Assembly: GCF_006489205.2 (NCBI RefSeq)
Contig: NZ_VFYR02000003.1
Location: 241,462 to 305,461 of the forward strand
DNA: 64,000 nt
Source: Brevibacterium sp. XM4083
Lineage (GTDB): Bacteria > Actinomycetota > Actinomycetes > Actinomycetales > Brevibacteriaceae
Reading direction: 5' to 3'
Shown here: positions 8,045 to 16,840 of the stretch, one piece after another
Numbering within the stretch: position 1 is the stretch's first letter
Layout: the number at the start of each line of letters is the position of its first letter
Notes under the pieces: model-generated
The model's input: the letters and a program-made list of their open reading frames with translations, nothing else
Told to the model about the DNA's origin: nothing
The model's database searches: none
Made by a program: the position numbers and the translations under genes

Positions 8045-8977
8045 ATGAACGTATTGCAAAACGACGATGCGGGCGTCAGCGTCCGCGGTCTGACGAAGCG
8101 CTTCGGGACGGCGACCGCCGTCGACGATCTCAGCTTCGACGTCATGCCCGGCCACGTCACCGGCTTCCTCGGCCCCAACGGCGCCGGGAAGTCGACGACC
8201 CTGCAGATGATCCTCGGGCTGACGACTCCCGACGCGGGGACCGCGCTCGTCGCCGGTGCACCCTTGAGCGACCACCCCAACCTCGCCGCCGTCGTCGGCT
8301 CGCTGCTCGGCACCGAACGCCTCCTGCCCGGCCTCACCGTCCACGCGCACCTCGAGTGGGCGGCGCGGCTCTCGGGCCTCAACCCCGACGAGCGCACGAC
8401 GAGAATCGCCGCCGTCCTCGCCGAGGTGGACCTCGAGTCCGCAGCGACCCGTCGCATCTCCGCGCTCTCGCTCGGCATGCGCCAGCGCCTCGGCCTCGCC
8501 GCCGCGATCCTCACCGACCCGCAGGTGCTCCTCCTCGACGAGCCGCTCAACGGCCTCGACCCCGAGGGGATCACATGGATGCGGACGTTCCTCAAGCGCT
8601 TCGCCGCCTCGGGGCGCACCGTCCTCTTCTCCAGCCACCTGCTCACCGAGATGGCGCTCACGGCCGACCACGTCGTCATCATCCGCGCTGGTCGCCTCGT
8701 CGCCGACCTCCCGCTCGCCGACCTCGTCTCCCATGCGCAGGCCGGGGTGGTCGTCCGCGGTCCCGATCTCTCTGCCCTGCTGGCGAGCCAGGCGGCGGCG
8801 GGCCGGCCGAGCACGCCGACCCCGGACGGGACCGGCGCGGTCATCGCCGACGCCGAACCGCGCGAGATCTTCCGCGACAGCGTCCGCCTCGGCGTCGACC
8901 TCGATGAGCTCCGCCTCGACGAACCCGGCCTCGAAGAGGTCTTCCTCCGTCTCACCACCTCCCGGAAGGCACGCTGA
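8045..8977 (+). CDS. ABC transporter ATP-binding protein
   Basis: A 310-residue ATPase of a two-component exporter. Walker A GPNGAGKST is at residues 43-51, the signature LSLGMRQRLGLA lies near 140 and Walker B LLLDEPLNGLDPEG near 165, followed by the H-loop SSHLLTEM. The C-terminal region (about 215-310) is the accessory domain typical of drug or bacteriocin exporters (CcmA/DrrA type). ATG 8045 has no clear Shine-Dalgarno site; an in-frame TTG at 8027 is the alternative. The permease gene starts directly after its stop codon, and the divergent TetR gene suggests induction by an exported compound. Confidence 0.92.
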   Translation: MNVLQNDDAGVSVRGLTKRFGTATAVDDLSFDVMPGHVTGFLGPNGAGKSTTLQMILGLTTPDAGTALVAGAPLSDHPNLAAVVGSLLGTERLLPGLTVHAHLEWAARLSGLNPDERTTRIAAVLAEVDLESAATRRISALSLGMRQRLGLAAAILTDPQVLLLDEPLNGLDPEGITWMRTFLKRFAASGRTVLFSSHLLTEMALTADHVVIIRAGRLVADLPLADLVSHAQAGVVVRGPDLSALLASQAAAGRPSTPTPDGTGAVIADAEPREIFRDSVRLGVDLDELRLDEPGLEEVFLRLTTSRKAR

Positions 8978-9778
8978 ATGTCGACAACCCCTCACATCCG
9001 CGCCGCATCGGCAGAATGGGCCAAGCTGCGGTCCCTGCGCGCCCCGCGCATGCTCGGCGGCACGGCCGTCGTGCTCGCTGCGCTCTCCTCCGCCGTCTTC
9101 ATCCTCAGCTTCCCCGTCACGCAGAGGACCGCGCTCGACCGTGCCCCACTGACCGATGTCCTCACCGCAAGCGTCCTCGGTGTCGATGTCGCGGCGATCG
9201 TCCTCGTCGTCTTCGCCGCGTGGTTCGTCGGCATCGAGTTCCGCACCGGCGCGATCACCGAGGCGCTCCTGCGCCTGCCCCGTCGCTCCGCGGTCATCAC
9301 CGCCAAGGCCCTCGTCATCGCCGCAGTCACCGTGCTCACCGCGGTGGTCGCGGCGGTCGCCCTCACCGTCGTCGCCGTCGCCCTCGCGGCAGCGCTGACC
9401 GGGACGAGCTGGTCGGCGGCCCTGACTGCGGCCGTCTCACCCGAGCACCTCCGGCTGCTCTTCGGCAGTGCGCTCATGCCCGTGGTCTTCGCGTTGCTCG
9501 CCGCGTTCGCCGCGTTCGCCTTCGGGTCGATGGCGGCGGGCGTCCTCGGCGCGCTCGGCCTCATCGTCGCCTCGATGCTCGCCGGCTGGCTGCCCGCGGG
9601 TGCTGCCGCGGTCGTTGCGCCCGTGCTGCCATTGGCCGCCGTCCACACGATCAGCGGTGCCGCCGAGGCGGGGTCGACGGAGTTCCTCGGCATCGTCCCA
9701 GCGGTGATCGTCCTCGCGGCCTGGGTGGCGATCGGCTGGATCCTCGCCGCGTGGCGGCTGCGGCGACGGGACTTCTAA
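8978..9778 (+). CDS. ABC transporter permease
   Basis: A 266-residue integral membrane protein with six hydrophobic segments (about residues 22-45, 58-85, 100-135, 155-180, 185-215 and 235-258) and the EFRTGAITEALLRLPRR cytoplasmic loop seen in ABC-2 type permeases. It immediately follows the ATPase gene, so the two subunits are made together and form the exporter. Substrate not predictable from sequence. Confidence 0.88.
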   Translation: MSTTPHIRAASAEWAKLRSLRAPRMLGGTAVVLAALSSAVFILSFPVTQRTALDRAPLTDVLTASVLGVDVAAIVLVVFAAWFVGIEFRTGAITEALLRLPRRSAVITAKALVIAAVTVLTAVVAAVALTVVAVALAAALTGTSWSAALTAAVSPEHLRLLFGSALMPVVFALLAAFAAFAFGSMAAGVLGALGLIVASMLAGWLPAGAAAVVAPVLPLAAVHTISGAAEAGSTEFLGIVPAVIVLAAWVAIGWILAAWRLRRRDF

Positions 9779-9795
9779 CCACCGCACGCCAAATT

Positions 9796-10530
9796 TCAGC
9801 TGTCCGTGTCCTTGTCGAGTTCGCTGAACCGCTCGACCTCGCGGGGGTGGCCGGCGATGAGGATCTCGTCGTCGGCGTAGAGGGTCATGTCGCGGTCGGC
9901 GATGTCCCACTGCCTGCTGCCGGACCGTTTGACCGCGACGATCGTCACCCCGTACGTGGCCCGGACGCCGAGGCTCGCAAGCGGCACATCGGCGACGCGC
10001 ACCGGCGGAGTGGTGCGGGCGAGGACGAAGTCGTCGTCGATGGGCAGGAAGTCGGAGATGTGGCCGCGGATGAGGTGCGCGAGCCGGCGCCCCATGTCGT
10101 TCTCGGGGCGGATGACGTTCTTGATCCCGAGCTGGTGGAGGATCTCGCCATGGGTCTCGCTGATCGCCTTGGCCCAGATGTGCTGGCAGCCGATCTTGAG
10201 GATGCGGGAGGCGGCGAGGATGCTCGCCTCGAGGTCGCTGCCGATCGCGATGACGACCCGGCTGACCTCGTCGATGCCGAGCTGACGGAGGACCACCTCG
10301 TCGGTGGCATCGGCTCGCGTCGCGAACGCGAGCTTGTCCGCGTACTCGGCGACGACCGCCTCGTCGTTGTCGATGCCGATGACGTCGACTCCGTGCTTGG
10401 CGAGCTCGAGGGCGAGCGAGCCGCCGAAGCGACCGAGGCCGATGACGGCGACAGCCCCGGCCTCGGCCATCGGCTCGGCGTCGCCGGCGAAGAAGGCGGC
10501 GGAGCGGGCCAGCCAGGATTTCTCATTCAT
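9796..10530 (-). CDS. KtrA/TrkA-type K+ uptake regulatory subunit
   Basis: A 244-residue peripheral protein that gates a K+ channel subunit in response to nucleotides. The RCK-N Rossmann domain has GLGRFG (residues 31-36) and a nucleotide-binding acidic residue in GIDND, followed by the ADATDEVVLRQLGI block. The RCK-C domain occupies about residues 150-235. The partner membrane subunit lies just upstream on the same strand (10595-11928), so the two form one operon. If the frameshift in the partner is real, this subunit may have lost its channel. Confidence 0.9.
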   Translation of the reverse strand: MNEKSWLARSAAFFAGDAEPMAEAGAVAVIGLGRFGGSLALELAKHGVDVIGIDNDEAVVAEYADKLAFATRADATDEVVLRQLGIDEVSRVVIAIGSDLEASILAASRILKIGCQHIWAKAISETHGEILHQLGIKNVIRPENDMGRRLAHLIRGHISDFLPIDDDFVLARTTPPVRVADVPLASLGVRATYGVTIVAVKRSGSRQWDIADRDMTLYADDEILIAGHPREVERFSELDKDTDS

Positions 10531-10594
10531 TGCGGTGTCCTTTCCTTGCGATGCGGACGTGCCAGTGGCGGCGTCTCAGCGGAGACGAGCGCGC

Positions 10595-11928
10595 TCAGCC
10601 GATGAGCGGGCGCTCCTTCGGCAGTTCGTAGCGGATGGGGCGGTTGCGCAGGGCCAGCGCCGAGGCGACCGTGACGGGCCCGAGGCGACCGAAGATCATC
10701 GTGACGATGAGGACGGCCTGGCTGAACGGCGGCAGCTGTGCCGTGATCCCGGTCGACAGCCCCACGGTGCCGAACGCCGAGACGACCTCGAAGAGGATCC
10801 GGTCGAACCCGAGCTCCTGCGCATCGAGCATGACCGCCATCGTCGAGACGACGATGAGGCCGAGACCGAGGACGATGACGGTCGTGGCCTGGCGGTGGAC
10901 CGAGCGGGAGACCCGGCGGCCGAAGAGGTTGACGGCGCGCCCGCCGCTGATCTCCGTCCACGTCATCGCCGCGAGCACGACGAAGTCGTGATCTTCACAC
11001 CACCCGCGGTGCCGGCAGGACCGCCGCCGATGAACATGAGGATGTCCATCCCGAACCACGTCGCCGGGTGCATCTGCCCGATGTCGATGGTGTTGAAGCC
11101 TGCGGTGCGGGTGATCGTCGACTGGAAGGCCGCGGCCTGGATCTTGCCCCACCAGTCGAGGGGGCCGAGCGTGCCGGGGTTGTTCCACTCGATCGCGCCG
11201 ATGAAGATCGTGCCGGAGATGAGCAGGATGGGGGTGACGACGACGACCGCGCGCGTCGTCATGCTCCACGTCAGCGGGAAGCGGTACTTGCGGAAGAGTT
11301 CGATGAGCACGGGGTAGCCCAGGCCACCGAGGATGACGGACAGCGCGATGGGACCGGTGATGAAGGGATCGGCGACGTAGGCCATGAGGTTGTCGCGGTT
11401 GAGTCCGAAGCCGGCGTTGTTGAACGCGGAGACGGCGTGGAAGATCGCGTTCCACACCGCGTCGCCGTTCGCCTCGCCGTAGAAGAACCGCAGCCGGAGG
11501 TAGAGGAGGACGGCGACGACGAACTCGGTGCTCAGCGTCAGCCCGGTGATGCGCAGGACCATCGGCATGATGCCGCCGATGTCGGCGCTCTTCGTCTCCG
11601 AGGCCACCGACTGGCGCAGCTTGAGTCCCGCGCGCCCGGCGACGACGAGGGCGAGCAGCGTGGTGAGCAGGATGACGCCGAGCCCACCGGCCTGGATGAG
11701 GATGAGGATGACGAGCTGGCCGAAGAAGGTGAAGTCCTGTCCGGTGTCGAGGACGACGAGGCCGGTGACGCTGAGCGCCGAGGTGGCCGTGAAGAGTCCG
11801 GACAGCAGGGAGATCCCGCCCGGCGCCACGGTCGCGGCGGGAGTCATGAGGAGACCGGCCCCGACGATCAGCGCGGACAGGTACCCCGTGACCACTCGGA
11901 CGATCGCATTTCGATGTGTGCTGTGCAC
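10595..11928 (-). pseudogene. KtrB/TrkH-type K+ transporter membrane subunit, interrupted by a frameshift
   Basis: Two adjoining frames give one KtrB/TrkH protein of about 440 residues. The first frame runs from GTG 11928 through GGPAGTAGGVKITT and then stops after TSSCSRR at 10963. The other frame resumes with FVVLAAMTWTEISGG and continues to 10595 with the final selectivity-filter helix (FGRLGPVTVASALALRNRP). One extra base near 10985 would join them as KITTFVVL, the normal family sequence. K+ pore motifs (SVTGL, GFGLN, GGPAGTAGG, GTVGLSTG) are present. It may be a recent inactivating deletion or a sequencing error; no slippery heptamer suggests programmed frameshifting. Confidence 0.8.
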
Positions 11929-12084
11929 AGAGGAAATCTAGCACCCGCCTCGGCGGGCGTGGGAAATCCCTGTCATACCGCCGGGTAAACGCTCCCTGTC
12001 CTGTTACTGTGCAGATACCCACGGGATCGGCGCTGCTGCCGGCCACCTCGGTGGGACAGTGATCGACGATGAGGAAGGCCAGTC

Positions 12085-13539
12085 ATGAGCACTCAGCACA
12101 CAGAGACCGAGGACCGGGGGCACGGCTTCGTCAAGGCGCTGGGCACGGTGGATGCGCTGTTCATCGGGTTCGGGGCGATGATCGGGTTCGGCTGGGTCGT
12201 CCTCACCGGCGAATGGCTGACCGGCGCGGGCACCCTGGGGGCGATCCTCGCGTTCGCCGTCGGCGGCATCATCATGTGCTTCGTCGGCACCGTCTACTCC
12301 GAGCTCGTCGCCGCGATGCCCCATGCCGGCGGTGAGCACAACTACCTCATCCGGGCGATGGGTCCGAAGATCTCGCTGTTCGGGTCGTGGGCGATCACCG
12401 GCGGCTACATCAGCGTCGTCATGTTCGAGGCCGTCGCCGTCCCGCGGACCGCGCTCTATCTCTTCCCCGACCTCGAGCACATCAAGCTGTGGACGATCGC
12501 CGACACCGACGTCTACCTCACGTGGGCGCTCGTCGGCACGGTCACGGCGATCATCATCGCGTGGATCAACATCCGCGGCGTCCGCCTGGCCTCCCTCGTC
12601 CAGACGTTCGTCGTCTCGTTCCTCATCATCGTCGCCCTCCTTCTGCTCACCGGCGGCATCGTCGGCGGGGATCCGGCGAACACGGAACCGCTGTTCACCG
12701 GTGGGGCGGCCGGGTTCATCGGCGTCGTCGCCGTCGTCCCGTTCCTCTTCGTCGGCTTCGACGTCATCCCCCAGTCGGCCGAGGAGATCAAGCTGCCGGC
12801 GGCGAAGATCGGCAAGCTCGTCGTCATCTCCGTGCTCATGGCGATCGTCTTCTACATCGTCATCATCTGGATGACGTCGCTGGCGATCCCCGCCTCCGAG
12901 CTGACCGCCCACGACCTCGTCACCGCCGATGCGCTCTCGGCGATGTTCGGATCCCCGGTCTGGGGCAAGATCGTCATCGCCGGCGGCCTGGCCGGGATCA
13001 TCACCTCGTGGAACGCGTTCCTCATGGGCTCCTCGCGACTGATGTGGGCGATGGCCGTGGCGGGGATGATCCCCGCCTGGTTCGGTCGGCTCCACCCGAA
13101 GTACCGGACCCCGGTCAACGCGATCATCTTCATCGGCGTCCTCTCCGCCCTTGCCCCGTTCCTCGGGGCGGCGGCGCTCGGCTGGATCGTCGACGCCGGT
13201 TCCCCGGCGATCGTCATCGCCTATTTCCTCGTCAGCCTCGCCTTCATCGTGCTGCGGCGCAACGAACCAGAGATGGCCCGACCACTGCGCATCGGCGGGC
13301 GCGGCAGCGGCGGCATGGTCATCGGGGTGATCTCGGCGATCCTCACCCTCGTCCTCTTCGTCCTCTACCTCCCGATCACCCCGTTCTCCGCGCAGCTGGC
13401 CTGGCAGTCGTGGGTGATGTTCGCCGCGTGGCTCATCGTCGGCGTCTTCTACATGTTCCGTCTGCCCGGCGGGGTCAAGGCCGGGCCCAACGCCGAGGCG
13501 GAGCTGCTGTCGAAGGTCAAGGCGCGGATGCGGCGGTGA
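12085..13539 (+). CDS. APC-superfamily amino acid permease
   Basis: A 484-residue transporter with 12 predicted membrane helices. The first helix contains the GFGAMIGFGWVV substrate-binding break typical of the amino acid-polyamine-organocation family. The middle has the FLFVGFDVIPQSAEEIK block shared with amino acid permeases of this group, and the protein ends with a cytoplasmic basic tail. GAGGAAGG precedes the ATG. The next gene, a methyltransferase, overlaps its stop codon, so they are co-translated. Substrate unknown. Confidence 0.9.
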   Translation: MSTQHTETEDRGHGFVKALGTVDALFIGFGAMIGFGWVVLTGEWLTGAGTLGAILAFAVGGIIMCFVGTVYSELVAAMPHAGGEHNYLIRAMGPKISLFGSWAITGGYISVVMFEAVAVPRTALYLFPDLEHIKLWTIADTDVYLTWALVGTVTAIIIAWINIRGVRLASLVQTFVVSFLIIVALLLLTGGIVGGDPANTEPLFTGGAAGFIGVVAVVPFLFVGFDVIPQSAEEIKLPAAKIGKLVVISVLMAIVFYIVIIWMTSLAIPASELTAHDLVTADALSAMFGSPVWGKIVIAGGLAGIITSWNAFLMGSSRLMWAMAVAGMIPAWFGRLHPKYRTPVNAIIFIGVLSALAPFLGAAALGWIVDAGSPAIVIAYFLVSLAFIVLRRNEPEMARPLRIGGRGSGGMVIGVISAILTLVLFVLYLPITPFSAQLAWQSWVMFAAWLIVGVFYMFRLPGGVKAGPNAEAELLSKVKARMRR

Positions 13540-14237
13540 CTCCGTTCGCCCGGACGATGCGCCGGCTCAACGACCGGTTCCCGTGGAGCCACAACGACCA
13601 CTTCCACCCGTGGATCGTTGCCGGCCTGCCTGCTCGCAGACGCGGTGCGATCGAGGTCGGCTGCGGTCAGGGCGCACTCCTGGCCCGACTCGCCGGTGAG
13701 TTCCGGCACGTCCACGGCACCGACACCTCGGCGGCGATGCGCGCTGATTCGCGCAGGCGCTGCGCCGGCCTGGGCAACGTCACCATCGACGCCGCTCAGC
13801 TGCGCGACCTCGAGCCCGACACCGAACCGGAGCCGATCGATCTCATCACGATGGTCGCCGCGCTCCATCACCTCGACGTCGAGGAGACCTTCGCCGAGGC
13901 GGCCCGCCTCCTCTCCCCCGGCGGTCGGCTCCTCGTCGTCGGACTCGCGCTCTCGGCGACTCCGCGGGACTTCCTCTGGGAGGGGATCTCGGTCGTGACG
14001 AACCCGCTCATTGGGATGATGAAGAACGCCCCACCTCGGCGAGGGGGCGAGCGGGTCGGCGGACCGGACGTGGACCCTCCCCCGTCCGAGCGTCCACGCG
14101 ACCCGTTCCCGGTAACGGATCCGACGATGACGTTCGATGAGATCGCCGAGGCGGCCCGCCGTCACCTGCCCGGCGCGCGGCTCCGGCACAGAGTCGGGTT
14201 CAGGTACACGCTCGAGTGGACCAAGCCGGGCCGGTGA
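13536..14237 (+). CDS. class I SAM-dependent methyltransferase
   Basis: A 233-residue enzyme. Motif I is IEVGCGQGALLARL (about residues 35-48), an acidic residue follows in HGTDTSA, and LITMVAALHHLD (about 105) and LSPGGRLLVVGLAL (about 130) complete the fold of UbiE/SmtA-like small-molecule methyltransferases. The GTG start overlaps the permease stop as GTGA, so translation is coupled. The C-terminal part contains a Pro/Arg-rich stretch (about 170-195). Substrate unknown. Confidence 0.85.
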   Translation: MTPFARTMRRLNDRFPWSHNDHFHPWIVAGLPARRRGAIEVGCGQGALLARLAGEFRHVHGTDTSAAMRADSRRRCAGLGNVTIDAAQLRDLEPDTEPEPIDLITMVAALHHLDVEETFAEAARLLSPGGRLLVVGLALSATPRDFLWEGISVVTNPLIGMMKNAPPRRGGERVGGPDVDPPPSERPRDPFPVTDPTMTFDEIAEAARRHLPGARLRHRVGFRYTLEWTKPGR

Positions 14238-14364
14238 GCGCCTCCGCCGCGTCCCACAGGTGCGCCCCTGCCGTCCGGACGTGCGAACGCGGCCACCGGC
14301 TTCTCGCACAGTGACCGCGCCCGGATCGGTGGGACAGCCTTCCGGACTGTCCGGGTGCGCCGGC

Positions 14365-15669
14365 TCAGATCGCGGCGTCGAGTCCCCTGACCTTGAGGCG
14401 TTCGCGCTGGTTGGGGTTGACGCTCGGACGGAACGGCATCTCGACCACCTCGGCGCGCACCGGCACTCCGGGGGTGTCCGCATACGGTTCGGGCAGGTGC
14501 ACCCAGAATTCGGTGCCCAGCTCCGCCTTGCCGACGGGCACGTGGGCCATCGCGATGTTCGACTCGAGCTCCGGCGAGTACCACGGCGAGGTCACGTAGC
14601 CGACGGGATCGGACTCGGGGTCCTCGCTGACGAGCCAGAAGTCCGGGGCGTAGTCCGTGATCGGGTTGCCGCCGAGGACGAGTCCGACGAGCTGCGTCCG
14701 ATACGGCGGGTTGCCCGCCTCGATCTGCTCACGGACCTCTTCGAGGCGTGCCTTGCCGATGTAGTCGGCTTCCTTCTTCCGCGGCACCTGGTAGCCGAGG
14801 TTGACCTGGAACGGCAGCGTCTCGAAGTCCATGTCCTGGCCCCACGAGAGGATGCCCGCGGCGATCCGCCGGTGGTGGCTGGGGGCGACGACGCGGAGGT
14901 TGTAGGGGACACCCGCGGCGAGCACGGCATTCCACATGTCCTCGGCGTACTTCGTCGCGTCCTTGAGGTAGATCTCGTACCCCTTCTCCCCGGTGAACCC
15001 CGTCTGGGAGATGATGACGTCGTGGCCGCCGACCTGGGCCTCCATGAGGCCGTAGCTCGGCAGGTCGCGCCCCTCCTCGCCGACGAGATCGGCGATGACG
15101 TCGACGGACTTCGGACCTTGGACCTGCACGGGCGCGACGTCGATCTCCTGGATCGTGACGTCGAACTTCTTCCCGACGTTGACGCCCTGGAGCCAGAGCA
15201 TGAGGTCGGTGTCGGAGAGGCTGAACCAGAACTCGTCGATCGCCACGCGGAGGAGGATCGGGTCGTTGAGGATGCCGCCCTCCTCATTGCAGAGGATGAC
15301 GTAGCGGGCCCGCATCACCGGGATCTTCGTCGCGTCGCGGGTGATGACGTAGTTGACGAACGCCTCGGCGTCGGGACCCTTGACTTGGATCTGCCGTTCC
15401 ACGGCGACGTTCCACAGGGTGACGTCGTTGACGAGGGGCTGGTACTCGGCCATCATCCCGCCGTCCTCACGGGAGATGTAGCCGCGCGGGTGGTACATGC
15501 GGTTGTAGATCGATGCCCGCCAGCACCCCTGCTCCATCGACAGCTCCCAGTACGGGGACTTCCGCACGCGGGTGTCGATGAGCATCTCCACTGGGGTCGG
15601 GCCGGACTGCCTCAGGTTGATCGGGACGCCTCTGTCGCTCTGATCAACGGTCGGAACATTGTTGTCCAT
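14365..15669 (-). CDS. GcvT-family folate-dependent methyltransferase (demethylase)
   Basis: A 434-residue member of the aminomethyltransferase superfamily. Residues about 85-290 form the folate-binding GcvT domain (PLVNDVTLWNVAVERQIQVKG, GFTGEKGYEIYL), and about 325-420 the C-terminal barrel. It lacks any association with gcvH or gcvP and resembles the family that includes DmdA and LigM, which move a methyl group from a substrate to tetrahydrofolate, giving 5-methyl-THF. A reductase-like gene able to handle 5-methyl-THF is divergent from it (15852), supporting this role. The substrate (an aryl methyl ether, DMSP or a methylamine) cannot be read from sequence. The ATG has GGGGGAAA upstream. 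Confidence 0.8.
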   Translation of the reverse strand: MDNNVPTVDQSDRGVPINLRQSGPTPVEMLIDTRVRKSPYWELSMEQGCWRASIYNRMYHPRGYISREDGGMMAEYQPLVNDVTLWNVAVERQIQVKGPDAEAFVNYVITRDATKIPVMRARYVILCNEEGGILNDPILLRVAIDEFWFSLSDTDLMLWLQGVNVGKKFDVTIQEIDVAPVQVQGPKSVDVIADLVGEEGRDLPSYGLMEAQVGGHDVIISQTGFTGEKGYEIYLKDATKYAEDMWNAVLAAGVPYNLRVVAPSHHRRIAAGILSWGQDMDFETLPFQVNLGYQVPRKKEADYIGKARLEEVREQIEAGNPPYRTQLVGLVLGGNPITDYAPDFWLVSEDPESDPVGYVTSPWYSPELESNIAMAHVPVGKAELGTEFWVHLPEPYADTPGVPVRAEVVEMPFRPSVNPNQRERLKVRGLDAAI

Positions 15670-15695
15670 GGGTTTCCCCCTGCTTCCACAGTTTT

Positions 15696-15726
15696 ATATT
15701 ATGGAACTCAATTCCCATATTATGGG
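15696..15726. promoter_or_regulatory. AT-rich operator between demethylase and MTHFR-like genes
   Basis: ATATTATGG occurs twice in direct orientation, at 15696-15704 and 15717-15725, exactly 21 bp apart (two helical turns). The second copy is part of a perfect 13-bp palindrome, CCCATATTATGGG (15714-15726). The site lies 27 nt upstream of the demethylase ATG and about 125 nt upstream of the reductase. A regulator binding both halves on one DNA face is likely; no regulator gene is adjacent. Confidence 0.55.
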
Positions 15727-15851
15727 TGGTTTGAGTGTAGAATCGTCGGCACAGCAGAAGCAAGGACTTCCGACCGGTAATTTGGCCGGCGCGTGAGACG
15801 GCGTATCGGCTGCAGCCGCGATCGGGTCCCTGCCCCCGCCGGAAGGAGACA

Positions 15852-16715
15852 ATGGTGTCCGTGTCCGCTCTTCGCACACTTCTCAAGTCCGCCCGCTACG
15901 AGGTCCTCCCCACTGCCGGGATCGTCGATCGCATCAGCGACCACGTCGCCCCAGGTCGGACGATCACGGTGACCGCCTCGACGGGAATGGGCCTTGAGGC
16001 GACCCTGTCCACCGCCGAGGCGCTCCAGGCCCGCGGCTACACCGCCGTGCCGCACATCGCCGCCCGCATGGTCCAGGGCCGGACCGAACTCGAGGAGATC
16101 ATCGACCGCCTCGGGCGCGCCGGGATCGCCACGATCTTCGTTCCCGCCGGTGACGCCACGCCGCCGGCCGGGGGCTATGCGAGCGCACTCGACCTCCTCG
16201 TCGACCTCACGAGCCTCGCCCCGCCGATCACGCAGATCGGAGTGGCCGCCTACCCCGAGTCGCATCCGCTCATCCCCGACGACGTCACCGTCCAGGCGAT
16301 GTGGGACAAACGCGACTACGCCACGCACATCGTCTCGAACCTCTGCTTCGACCCCGGCATCGTCAGCACGTGGCTGGCCCGCGTCCGGGCGCGCGGGATC
16401 GAGATGCCCCTCATCCTCGGCATCGCCGGCAAGGTCGAGCTCGCGAAGCTCGCCAAGGTCGCGACGAAGATCGGCGTCGGCGAATCGACGCGGTTCCTGC
16501 GCAAGAACACGGCGACGTTCACGCGGATGGCCAAGCCCGGCGGCTACAACCCGCGGAGGTTCCTCGACCGCCTCTCCCCCGTCCTCGCCGACCCGTATAT
16601 GGGGGTCTCGGGACTGCACATCTACACGTTCAACCAGGTCAAGGACACCGAGGCGTGGCGACGCAGGCAGCTCGAGCTCCTCGGCGACCCCGATCCCGCC
16701 TCGGTGACGTCCTGA
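15852..16715 (+). CDS. methylenetetrahydrofolate reductase-like protein
   Basis: A 287-residue TIM-barrel protein of the MetF superfamily. The VTASTGMGLEATLSTAEALQARGY block, HIAARMVQGRTELEEII, and IGVAAYPESHPLIP match the family motifs for flavin and folate binding; SNLCFDPG and GLHIYTFNQVKDTEAW complete the barrel. It is short and divergent from classical MetF (usually about 290-310 residues), as in MetF-like proteins encoded beside folate-dependent demethylases. Working with 14365-15669, it would oxidise 5-methyl-THF to 5,10-methylene-THF. The ATG has GGAAGGAG upstream. Regular methionine biosynthesis is the alternative role. Confidence 0.8.
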   Translation: MVSVSALRTLLKSARYEVLPTAGIVDRISDHVAPGRTITVTASTGMGLEATLSTAEALQARGYTAVPHIAARMVQGRTELEEIIDRLGRAGIATIFVPAGDATPPAGGYASALDLLVDLTSLAPPITQIGVAAYPESHPLIPDDVTVQAMWDKRDYATHIVSNLCFDPGIVSTWLARVRARGIEMPLILGIAGKVELAKLAKVATKIGVGESTRFLRKNTATFTRMAKPGGYNPRRFLDRLSPVLADPYMGVSGLHIYTFNQVKDTEAWRRRQLELLGDPDPASVTS

Positions 16716-16736
16716 GTCGACTCGCTCACGCGCCGG

Positions 16737-16763
16737 TGTCACACTTCCCTCCGCCCATCCGAC
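16737..16763 (+). promoter_or_regulatory. candidate ECF41-type promoter
   Basis: TGTCACA (16737-16743), 16 nt, then CGAC (16760-16763). ECF41 sigma factors are known to recognise TGTCACA-N16-CGTC, usually in front of the gene encoding the linked carboxymuconolactone decarboxylase-like enzyme. Exactly that arrangement is seen here, with one mismatch in the -10 element. Confidence 0.65.
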
Positions 16764-16772
16764 ATCACTGTT

Positions 16773-16796
16773 GACGGGCGCTGCGGTGCGCCCGTC
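16773..16796 (+). terminator. strong hairpin between metF-like gene and AhpD-like gene
   Basis: GACGGGCGC (16773-16781) and GCGCCCGTC (16788-16796) form a perfect 9-bp stem with a 6-nt loop. It lies just downstream of the predicted ECF41 promoter, so it could either end transcripts from the MTHFR-like gene or form a structured 5' leader of the AhpD-like mRNA. Confidence 0.5.
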
Positions 16797-16840
16797 TCCA
16801 GACGGGGTTCGGGACACGAACCGGAGAGAGGGGAACACCC

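Noticed and set aside
10963-11010. programmed frameshift in the KtrB gene
   Set aside because: No slippery heptamer or stimulatory hairpin at the junction; a one-base deletion or sequencing error explains it more simply.
12004-13095. 363-codon minus-strand frame rich in Asp, Glu, Arg and His
   Set aside because: Exact antisense shadow of the APC permease gene.
14332-14352. GGACAG/CTGTCC hairpin as terminator between convergent genes
   Set aside because: Only a 6-bp stem with a 9-nt loop; too weak to support alone.
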